Shown piece after piece: positions 22,959-34,700 of a stretch of DNA of 64,000 nucleotides. Numbering within the stretch: position 1 is the stretch's first letter; each line of letters opens with the position of its first letter. The translations under genes and the position numbers were made by a program. Under the pieces are notes generated by a model that ran no database searches, was not told the origin of the DNA, and worked only from the letters and a program-made list of their open reading frames with translations. Origin of the DNA: Muscardinus avellanarius (Eukaryota; Chordata; Mammalia; Rodentia; Gliridae); NCBI GenBank assembly GCA_963383645.1, contig OY726569.1, positions 28,539,099-28,603,098 of the forward strand, given 5' to 3'.

Positions 22959-25900
22959 GTGAGTTAATCCTGTCTCTATGTCTTTTTTTCCCCTCTCTTT
23001 CTGTCTCTGGGCCACCATCCCGGGACTGTCTGTGGTCGAGGAACAGTTTTAGACACCTTCCCGCCTTTCCTTTTTCAGGTCGGCTTCCAGGGAGGGCTGG
23101 GGGTTGCGTTTGCTGGCTTTGCTTTCGCCCCGGAGAGGAAATGGGGAGCGATGGCTGTGAGCCTGCCTGCCGCTTGGCGATTCTGTCTTTCAGCTCAGTC
23201 TTCGTTCGCCCTGACCCCTCGTTCCTCTCAAGAGGCTGTTCTGGGGTTAGGTTTAGTGGTAATGCGCGAGATTCCCGCAAAGCAAGCTTCTGAACGCAGG
23301 TGCAGGGACAGCAGCCGGGGGCTCTTGTCCCGACTTGCCCCAGGACCGTAGTCGTGGGTGTGAAAAGAGCCTCTTTCCGCCGGATTGGAGAAGGCGTGGG
23401 ACGACGGGGGTCGGGGTGGTGGAATGGGCTGGCAAGTTTGTTTAGCTTCTGCCCACCGAGACACGTTGCTGCTTGCAGCTCGAGTGATGATGTTTTTAGT
23501 CCTCATAACGACGTTCTTATAATAATGGCACGCTTTCCGAATTAGACTTGGCATTCTTTTTACCACCGTCTCAAGGGCATCAGGTTTGGGATGCCACCTG
23601 TAGGCGGTGCCACTAGCAGTTCGCAGGAGCAAGAAAAAGTTGCTTCCAGGAGAATGACTCAGCTCCAAGCCCAGCCTTGATATCCCAAGAACCGGCCTTT
23701 CCTGGACCCACTCTGACCTGGAGAACTGATAGCCTGCAAAACCAATCAACTTTATGACGCTAATAAATAGCCTCCTGAGTTTTAAGGAACTGCCGAGGAA
23801 CTGTCACTTTCTAAGATGACTTTTTAAGAGAGGAAATTTACAGTGACTCAGGAAAACGGAATAGTAGAGCTTGGATGAGCTGCAGGTTGCTTGGCTCTGC
23901 ATTAGAAATAAGTCGGTGTCTTTAGAAGTTGGGAATTCTAACTGGTGTTGTGGCGCATGCTTGTAATCCCTGTACTTGGGAGGCTGAGACGGGAGGATCG
24001 AGTTTGCAGCCAGCCTCAGCTACTCAGTGAGACCCTGTTTCCAAATAAAGAATAGAAAATGGGGCTGGAGTGTAGCTTAGAGGTAGAATGCCCTGGGTTC
24101 AACCCCCAGCACTGAAGGGGGGGGGCAAAAGAAAAGAAATTGGGAGTCCTGTCCAGGACCACAGAGGTCAAGGGCAGGATTTTCACCCAACACAGAACTC
24201 CTGCTTTACTCCCATCAGGATGAGAGACCACCCTGGCCAGTTTAAGTTCATGGCTAAGTGGTTTCTCTGCTCCTCACATCAGCACCCCACCTCAGCCCTT
24301 ACCTCGCCAGTAGGATTGAACAGATACAGTGTGTAAGACACCATCCCCTACTTGACCTGTAAAGTTTAGTGAGGAAGGGCAAAGTAAGGTCTCCCTAAGG
24401 AGTATCTGCTGAGCATCTGTGGTGCTGACCCGTGGGCAGCATTCCTCCTGGGCTCTGCTTTGGATAGTTACAGGACAATGTGGGGTCCAGATGTTATTAT
24501 CTGACTTATCATAGTCTGTGATGTAGAGAGAAAGGTTGGCTCTTGAGATTGGCAGAATTCTGTGCTCCTGTTCAAACTAACAAGGATTTCCGGCAGAATA
24601 CCAAAAGGGTCTGAGTGTTCCTGGGCTTAGATTAATTGAGATTGAGAGCACTCATCTATCTAAAACCACTCCCAATTATAACATTAAATTGCTCTTTTAA
24701 ACCTCGGACATTCCTTCAGAGTTGCTACTTGCAAAACGTTGGGAATATAGACTAAGGGAGGGGAAATTGGAGGAGTTTTTTCTTGTGCTAGGCACTATGC
24801 TATGTGATATAGATGTATTAACTCATTTAATGTTTATAATAATCCTATGAGGTAGATGATGTTATCTCTCTCTCTTAAAATAAGGAAACGGACATAGAAA
24901 GGCTAAATAATATACTCACAGTCACTTTGCTGGTAAGAGACCGTAGTGGGATCAGCACCCTAGCCATCTGCCTTTACATTACAGCTCCCTTCAGAAAACA
25001 GAGACAGGTGAAGCTGTGGCTATCTATTGTGAGTGGTCATGTATGTCCTTGGAAAGCTGAGCTGGAAGGTCCAGGGAGGCAGTACTGAGGAACCTAGATG
25101 GAGATCTGAATTTTATTTCCAGTCTTTGTCCTAACCTGCTGTATGACCTCTGAGGGCGCCAGTTTGCCCACCAATAAAATAAAGTGGACTAGATGGTTTC
25201 TAAGAAAACATCCAGCTGGGCATGGTGATGCACGCTTGTAATCTCAGCATTTGGGAGGCTGAGAAAGAAGGATCGTGGTTCGCGGACAGCCTCAACTACT
25301 TAGTGAGGCCCTTTGCAACTCAGCATGACCCTATTTCAAAATAAAGAATAAAAACATAGGGCTGGGGGCATAGCTTGGAGGTAGAATGTCATTGGGACAT
25401 AATGGTTCCCTCACAGAATGCCCCTGTTCTGACTATGGCGATGTTCACAGGCCCTGCCTGCAGCCATTGATATCCATCCAATAACCTCCTTCACCCAGGC
25501 AAGGGCCAAGAAAAGAAAAGTACCATAGAGAATGGGAAAGGAAGAATTAAAAACTGTCACGCACTGGGCATCTGATCCATGGCGGACACCTGATGGGGTC
25601 TCTTACATACCTCGGCACACAAAGACAGGCCAAGGGGCCAAAGCTAGATTTCTCATCGATGCTGGCCCCGCAATTCACGTCCAGGAGTTTTTGTTTTTGT
25701 TTTTGTTTTATTCCAAAGCTGATGCTTCTAACCTCTACTCTGCAATGACTTAAAGTCACTGGGTATGAAGGAGAACACAGGGTGGGTTATCCTATCTGTT
25801 TTACTATATTCCATGAGATGAGGACACATTTAAGATTTCTAATCATTTTACAATCTTGGAAACAAGGACAGAGGTGATACATGCACTTGCTGTGAATCAT

Positions 25901-28731
25901 AGTCAGACCTGAACCCAGTCTCTGGCCTCCTGCTCACTCTCTGCCCCATGTAGCCCAACTAGGCCATGACACAATGCTCCACACTTGTAGAGCCTCGGAG
26001 GAGAGCCAGGAGGGCAGGTGACATGGGGAGTCTGTCTTACCCTGAGGGAACAGGTAGTCCTGGGATGGCAAAAGATAACTGAGCTGTTAGTCAAAAGTTG
26101 TTCCTCTCCACCTAATCTCCTTGAACATAACTGATGATAACCAATAACAAAGAGGAGTTGTAACATTCCATGAGATAATAAATGTGAAAGAGCTTTGTGA
26201 AAGGTAAAGCACTGGACACATGGTATCCTCCATATCTATGGAAACAAAAGGCATATTGTTAACAGCTATTTACCAGGAAAGAGTAACAGTCTAGCTGAGC
26301 AGCAAGGGCATCGCTGACTGCAGTAGTGGGCAGGTTTCCTGAGGCTGAGAAATGCGCTGTACTCTGCTAATTGTTCTAACAATCAGCAAGGCTGAGGGCT
26401 TCAGTGTTTCCTTTCCAGTGTTGCCAATAAGTCTGTCTGTCTCTCCTCCTCCCAGGCCTCAAGGCTGGCTGAGTAGCTGGCTGCCAGCTTGGCGTCCTAC
26501 TTCCATGTCTCAGCTGAAGAATGTGGAGGCCCGGATCCTACAGTGTAAGTAGAAGGGGCAGCCTGTCCCCCTCCCTCAGAAGGTGCCAAGAGGACGCAGG
26601 ATGTGCCCAGAGCTGGGGACACTGAGTCCTGATTAGCAGTGTGTGGTGTGGAGGGAGACATGGCAGTGATCTGAGGAAAGATTCACTCAGAGGACACCGA
26701 GTTCTATGATGGTGGTGCTTTGGCTTCTCCCTCACCAATTGCTAATTCTGCCGACTTCACCTCAAACCCTGACATACACATATAAGACTCTACATTCTTT
26801 CCTCCCCTCCTCCTTGCCCCCTTTTTCTTCTTTCTCTCCCTCTCTCTTCTAAACACTTCTTAACTTACCCCCTTCCTACTGAGGACCTGCAATCCCAAAA
26901 CATTCTATATTACTCTTTCCTGTGCTCAACCCGGTTGTGACCAACCACCTATCTAGTTACCACAGTAGTCTGGGACTCGCACAGACCAACTCTCCCGAGC
27001 AGTGTTATGTTGGGGCAGAGTGACCCGTGAGCAGCAGTAACCTTGGCCCATAACTCCCCATGTTTCCCCCATTGTGGTCTCCAACCCTGCCCGATGGTTC
27101 CAGCCATGACGACCCTCTCTCTTTGGAGCTAAGTGAGCCACAGCTTCCAAGCCTAAAAGGGATTGAAAGATCCAACTACTTCACCCAAGCAGCTCTGATT
27201 TGTGACTGCAGTCACGCCAGCAGAGCAAGCACCACCCTAGCCCCGGGTCTAAGCCCATGGTTCATCGCACTCCCATCGACCACAGTTCCACCTTTGACCA
27301 AGCCCCAGGTTCAAGAGTGATGGATGCAGGAATTGTGTGTTATCAGTGGTGTTCCTGCTGCTCTGTGCCCAGAGGGACTGGGCATACAGCCTCAAGGATA
27401 AGGGGGCCCCTTTTATTACCTACAGACCAGATGGTCTACAAACTGTGCTTGGACTTGAATTCTTTCTAGTGTGTAATGTAAAAGAAAAGTGATTCTGACA
27501 CATATCAGTTAGGAAGACTTTTGAAAACTTTTGCACTATGGGAGAGAGATCAGGCTTAATTCCAAATACTACTATAAGTGGGGATTTATAACTGAAGACA
27601 TCAAGGACAGAAGACATCAAGGACAGTTACTAAACTGACTTAATAGGATTTATGTTGAAGGAAGAAGGTCAAGGTATACATCAAAGGTAGGGGTGAGGAA
27701 CTTGATCAGCTATAAAGGGCGAGGGGATTTTTCTAGCAGGATTCTTGCTAAGACAGGGCTACACAGCTGAAGATGAGATGGAGGCTCAAGTCAAGACCTA
27801 GTCAAAAGAGAGCTCAGAGGAGCTTGCCTAAAGTTTGGTCAGTGGTCAGAGGGTGGTGGAAGAGAATGGCTGAATGAAGTTGGGAATGGCTGGGGAATAG
27901 AGAGAGAAATCTGAAGAGTGGTGGTCTAGGAAGAATGACTGGCTGCCAGGAAACAGTCTTGTTGATATACTCCGGGCTTCTCCCCCTCCAGGTCTCCAGA
28001 ACAAGTTCCTGGCCCGATATGTGTCTCTCCCAAACCAGAACAAGATCTGGACGGTGACCGTGAGCCCCGAGCAAAAGGACCGCACCCCCCTGGTGATGGT
28101 GCATGGCTTTGGGGGTGGTGTGGGCCTCTGGATCCTCAACATGGATTCCCTGAGTGCCCGCCGCACGCTGCACACTTTTGACCTCCTTGGCTTTGGCCGG
28201 AGCTCCAGGCCAACGTTCCCGAGAGACCCGGAGGGGGCAGAGGATGAGTTTGTGACCTCTATCGAGACATGGCGTGAGACCATGGGGGTCCCCAGCATGA
28301 TCCTCCTGGGGCACAGTTTGGGAGGATTCCTGGCCACTTCCTACTCTATCAAGTACCCTGACAGGTAACGAGGAGCTGCCTCTCTTCCTCATGACCTAAC
28401 CTGATTCCTTGCCTTACTGGGAATTTTCCAATTTTTTTTTTTTTTTTTTTTTTGCAGTATTGGGGATTAAACTCAAGGGCATTCTACCTCTGAACTATAT
28501 CCCTAGCCCAATTTTTTATTCTTTATTTGAAAAGGGGTCTCACCGAGTTGCAAAGGGACTCACTAGGCTGTCCACAAGCACGATCCTCCTGTCTCCGCCT
28601 CCCAAATGCTGGAATTACAAGCATGCACTACCATGCCTGGCTTAGTATGTCTCTTTCCTTCTTTCTTTCTCTCTTTCTTTCCTTCCTTCCTTCCTTCCTT
28701 CCTTCTGCCTTTCCCTTTCTTCTTCCTTTCT

Positions 28732-28762
<31 letters not shown>

Positions 28763-31700
28763 GATGCTGGAGATTTAACCCAGGGTTATTCTACCTCCAA
28801 GCTACACCCCCAGCCCTATTTTTTATTCTTTATTTTGAAACAGGGTCTCACTAAGTTGGGTGATTTAAAGACTATGGTACACTCAAGTGAGAATATTTCA
28901 TTCTTCTTTTTCTTCCTTTAATATAGAGTTAAGCACCTTATCCTGGTGGACCCGTGGGGCTTCCCCCTCCGACCAACCGACCCCAGTGAGATCCGTACAC
29001 CTCCAACCTGGGTCAAGGCCGTGGCGTCCGTCCTGGGGCGCTCCAATCCACTGGCTGTTCTTCGAATCGCTGGGCCCTGGGGTGAGTAGCCTGCAGGTGG
29101 AGAAAGTCTCCATAAACCAAGGCTGTCCCATTTAACCAAACCCCACCACATCTGGTCTCAGGCCATCCCATCTATTCATAAGAAGTGAGTCTAGACCAAG
29201 TCTCTGTCTTTGATGTTTCAGAAGGGTTCTGCGCCCACCCCCCCCACTTCATCTGCCTGGAAAAATAAATAGAGCAGAAAGCCCCACCCCCATGCCTTGG
29301 CTGGCCCCCTGAGAGAGGGAGGGGTGTGAGATGACTCTTCCTCTGCTACATGTGTGAGTTTGTGTGACAAAAGGTCCAGGGCAGTAACCATCACTGGATC
29401 CCACCCCCAGGGCTCACCCCGCATGTGCAGCAGGGAGGGGTCAGAATCTGGGCCCAGCGTAACCCCTTGTGGCAGGCAAGCCCTCTCCACTGTGCCCTGC
29501 ATCAGGCAAATACTTCATCTTCTCTGGGTTGCCTAGCACTGGTAGCCTTCAGCAAATTCTTTGAGTACAGAGGAGGAAAGGAGGTGGGGAGGCAGTATCA
29601 GTAGCCTTCTGACCTTGCACTGTCCACACCTTCCATTTGGGGAGCTGTTTTACTCAAATGAAGTAAAAAGTGAATTGATTCCTGTTATAGAAAAGACTGG
29701 TGACTCCTGCTGTGTACTGATGGTTTTTGTTTATATAGTGATCTTCAGTAGTCAATTATTATGAGTTAATTGCTAACACCTAAATAAAGGTGATCTCATG
29801 GGCCCTTCAAGGAAAAAAACAAAATGACTCTGAATAAAGGGGAGCGCATTTGAATAGAAGGTAAGAGTTTAGAAGTTCCAGAAGAAAGGAGTGCTAGTAA
29901 GAGACACAGGTACCAACAGGGGGTCTGTGGGCAAAGGGCTGACCTGGCTCCCAGCGCCATGGATTTCAACAGATGCTCTGCAGCCCTTTTCGAGGGAGAA
30001 GCCCAGGTCTGAGCACTCTCCCCTTTTCTAGCCTTGGACCTGGCCAGGTTCATGCAGGGCATCTGAGCCGTTGTGGCTGGGGTGGCTGGCCAGCAGCCAC
30101 AGAGGACCGTGCCAGGAGGAGGGCAGGGCCCACAGATATCCTCACTGTACCTCCCCAGCCACTTCTCTCAGAGATAAGACTAGGAGAGAGAGAGAGAGAA
30201 GAAGCTGACCTTTCGGCCCAATATTCACAGTGTTTTGGGTGTCCTATTGCTTATATGTGTACCATAAAGAAAGAAGGAACAGTGTTCTGATACAGTGCCC
30301 CAAGCCCAGGACACCAGCAGTGTTCAGAGCACCTCTCCACAGATACAGTTACAGGCTTGAAAATGAGAGGGCTCTTGGGAGGTGGTCCAATTTCATCCAC
30401 TACCTTCAGAAGATTAAAAGGCCATAAGAGTCCCAGGGAGACAGAGAACATGGTGCAGACCATGAAAGTGTCTCAACTGTAGACTCTCATGAGCTTGTGA
30501 TCCTTGCGGGAAAAGGCCTTGGGATTTCACTGAGCTAAAAATAACCTGGGTCCTTGGTGATATTAGACTATCTCTCAGTTCTTTGGTGACCAACTAACTC
30601 TGCCATTTGTGTCTCCTGGAGCTTCCCAGCAGAACTCTCTTCGCCAGTGTAATGTTAACTGCACAAAGCAGATAAACCCTTAGGAGAAATAACACTTGCT
30701 TAAAGTCATCTAAAAGTACACAGGCAGGAGTCTGCCCCTGCACTATCCAACTGTCCCTTCCATGTCTTCCTCTCCCAGGGCCTGCCCTGGTGCAGCGATT
30801 CCGGCCGGACTTCAAGCGCAAGTTTGCAGACTTCTTTGAAGATGATACCATATCAGAATACATCTACCACTGCAATGCACAGAATCCCAGGTGAGGCCAG
30901 TCCCGGGCCTGCTCTGGTGGATGGCTTGGATCTTAAACTGCAGACTGCCGTGCTGTATTTCTTTTTCTACAAAGCACTGACTCAGGGGAACACAAGTACT
31001 AGCGGGCTTGATCGTTTCCAGAGAGTTCCCCAGGGATGGGCACAAAGGGATGTAGAAGGTAATAGATTGATTAAACATGTTGTCCGTCTCTAGAGGAAGG
31101 CCCTCCTTCTTCCCTAGAGGCAGGCATTTGGTCTTCGAGGCAAGCATCTGAGAAACATTTTTATTTTATTTATTTTTTAATTTTTATTATTATTATTATT
31201 TTTGGTGGTACTGGGGTTCCTGGAAGCCCTTCTACCTCGGGGCTACACTCCCAGACCTATTTTTACATTTTCATTTTGGAAACAGGGTCTCCTAAGCCAG
31301 CGCGCGGCTGGCTTCGAACCTGCGCGATCCTCCTGTCTCCGCCTCCCAAGCGCGGGGATTACAAGCGTGCGCCACCACGCCCGGCGAGAAACATTTTTAA
31401 AGATCTCAGCCAGAAGCCAGACCTGATAGCAAACACTTTTAATCCTAAGAGGGATCCTTGGGCAGGAGGATTGCAGGTTCAAGGTCAGACTCACCAGTTT
31501 AGCAAGACCCTCAGCAATTTAGTGAGACCCTGTTATAAAATAAAAAATATAAATTGCTGGGGTATAGCTCAGAAATAGAATGCCCTGGGTTCAAACCCTA
31601 CTACCAAAACATAAATATAAACATAAACATAAACATAAATATAAATGACTAGGGGTAGAGTGCACCTGGGCTCAATCCCCAGTATAAAAAAAAAGTTTCT

Positions 31701-34700
31701 TTGTTGGTGCTAGGTATTGAACCCAGGGGCATTCTACCTCTGAACTATACTCCAAGGTCTAATTTATTTTTTATTTGGAAACAGTATCTTGCTATGTTAC
31801 TGAGAGCAAGTTTTTTTTTGTTATTGTTTTATTTTGTTATTGTTTTTAACTAAAAAATGATCCAAACATAATATTTTAAATTTTTTTGTTTTTTGTTTTT
31901 TTGCTTTTTCCAGTACTGGGGGTGGAACTCAGAGGTTTTCTACCTCTGAGCTACACCCCCAGCCCTATTTCTTATTCTTTATTTTGAAACAGGATCTCAC
32001 TGAGTTACCAAGGGCCTCACTAAGTAACTGAGGCTGTCCAAGAACCATGATTCTTCTGTCTCAGCCTCCCAAATCTGGGATTACAAGCATGCACCACCAT
32101 GGCCGGCTAACATAGGATTTTTTTAAAAGGCAAGGCAGAGAAAGTCTTCTGTCCCCAACCTGCTGTTTCTAAATTTTCCCATTATTTTCTGCCTGAGATG
32201 TCATGTGACATTGCTTCAGAGAATTTTTTTGCACATCCTCGTGTGTGTCCATCTGTGGTATATCTATAGAATACATTCCTACAAGCAGAACTGTTCAATG
32301 AGGAGCATGCATTTAATTTCATCCTGTGCTCTTTGAAATGATCTTTCATTTGGACAGAACTTCCTTCACCTCTTTGGAGGCTTCAGGTGTCCCTGGAATT
32401 TGAAAAACTCCTCTCCCTAGCTTCTCACTTGCACAGCAGGCCCGCTAGCTTGCCAGTCTGTGGTCTTGGCAACGCTGACAGCCTGGGCGGAGCCAGGGAA
32501 ACAATCTCCCCCTGCAGCAGTGCCCTCTGGGTAGCTGATATACGAGGCCACGTTGCCAGCACCAGTTTACCGGAGGCCTCACGCCCAGCCACCAGGAGGC
32601 CTCCCAGGAATCAGGATTGCTGGTGCACCTCTCTTCAGGCTTGTCTGAAGCTGTGAGGAGGTAGTCTTGGCATTAGCCTCCAGCCCCGACAGCCTCGGGA
32701 CATTGTGGGAGCTGTCTAGCCAGCATCACACATGGGCTCAGCTAGTGGAAGGGCCCCAGTAATGCAGTGCTATAGACTCTGAACAGCCAAATCAGGCACC
32801 TACCCCTCACTTCCTGCTCTTGGCTCCTCTCGGCCCCCGAGGGCTCAGCGCCAGACCCACAGGCCCAACCCTGAACCTTTCCTCAGAATTTTCTTTATGC
32901 TGGGCCTCGTTCTATACAATGGCCTTCTAGTCTGAGCCATGGAATACATCATCTGGCAATTTGTTTGTTGCCCTAGAGGAAGCAAAGGACCCTGACCCCC
33001 AAACACCAGTGCTCAACTATATAACCCCCAAGTTCCTTGAGTTGTGACTGACAAGTTTATGGAGACTCTGATCAGTCCTTGGACAACGTGAAGTCCAGTC
33101 AAGGGAAAAATCTTTGTGGAGTACCTGCTTTAGTTTGCCTAAACTTAGAGGCTTTTTTTTTTTTTTTTTTTTTTTTTTAGTGGTGGTACTGGGGTTCCTG
33201 GAAGCCCTTCTACCTCCAGGCTACACTCCCAGACCTATTTTATATATTTTTTTATTTGGAAACAGAGTCTCCTAAGCCAGCGCACACAGCTGGTTTCGAA
33301 CCTGCGCGATCCTCCTGTCTCTGCCTCCCAAGGGCAGGGATTACAAGCGTGCGCCACCACGCCTGGCATAACTTAGAGGCTTTTAAAAATATATTTTCAT
33401 TCTCTTAATCATGCCCCCAATAAAACAGGTATAGTTCTCTTCAGTTTGTGGAGGACTTGCTAAGAAAATAGCCAGTATTCCAATTCGTGTCTCTCTGACT
33501 GTACAGTCCATGAGTTCTCCGCCATGCTCAGATATCTTAAGGAAAATTTCTCAGTATCTGGTGGCCTAGGCAGAAATCATCCCAGGTACGAAGATAGACT
33601 GGAGACTGACTGGCCTTTGCCACTTCTCTCCCAGCGTGACGCCCTCCCAGTGCTCGTGAGACTGGTGCCTAACTGCAGGGTCCCTGGGGGGCCCTCCTAC
33701 TGCTGCAGTACTTGCTCCTCAGAGCTCATCTGAAGCAAATTCATTTCCCCAGCCCCAAGCTAAGTCCCTACTCTGGTCTCATGACTCCCTACCACCTTTT
33801 TTTTTTTTTTTTTTTTTTTTTTTTGCAGTACTGGAGATTGAACCCAGGGACATTCTACTTCCAAGCTACACCCCCAGCCCTGTTTTCTTCTTTCTTTTGA
33901 AACAGGGTTGCACTAAGTTGTAGAGGGCCTCACAAGTTCCTGAGACTGTCCTCAAACCTGCAATCCTCCTGTCTCAGCCTCCCATGTGCTAGGATTACAA
34001 GCATGCGCCACCACACTCAGCATTCAAGGAAATTTAAAGTGCTTTATTATATGATTAGTTATTTAATACCTACCTTCCAAAAGTATGGGCTAAAATGTGA
34101 GTTCCAGGAGGGAAGGCCCCTGTCCTGTCCCAATGTCCCCTCACACTCAGCCCAGGGCATGACATGTAAATGTTTTTTTTTGTTTTTTTTGTTTTGTTTT
34201 GTTTTTTGGTGGTACTGGGGTTCCTGGAAGCCCTTCTACCTCCGGTATACACTCCCATGGGCTACACTCCCAGACCTATTTTTTTTAACATTTTTATGTG
34301 GAAACAGTCTCTTAAGCCAGCGAGGCTGGCTCCGAACCTGCGCGATCCTCCTGTCTCTGCCTCCCACGCGCGGGGATTACAAGCGTGCGCCACCACGCCC
34401 GGCAATGGTTTTTTATATAGTAAATAACCCACAGCAAGGTGAGGTGGCACACACTTGTAATCCCAGTCTATGGGAGGCTGAGAAAGGTTTGAGGCCAGCC
34501 TCAGCAACTTAGTGAGACTCTTACTGACCTTGTGAGACTCTGTTTCAAGATAAAACATAAAAAGGGCTAGGGGTGAAGCTGAGAGGTAGAATGCCCCTGA
34601 GAGGTAGAATCCATCCCTACTACCCAAAATAAATAAATAACAGCCCATTCCTTTTGTGGACAATTCTCAGTGTGTGGGATTTTATACAAGTGTGACCCCT

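Noticed and set aside
22885..23749. Overlapping open frames on both strands after ABHD4 exon 1
   Set aside because: They lie in the CpG-rich start of intron 1 and overlap each other in several frames, which is typical of a C+G-rich artefact.
27814..28392. 192- and 163-codon minus-strand frames opposite ABHD4 exon 3
   Set aside because: They are antisense shadows of a conserved coding exon.
31202..31578. Frames encoding '[16 protein letters not shown]'-like peptides, recurring many times
   Set aside because: They are SINE form B translations; the same peptide recurs at 62654-62984 and elsewhere.
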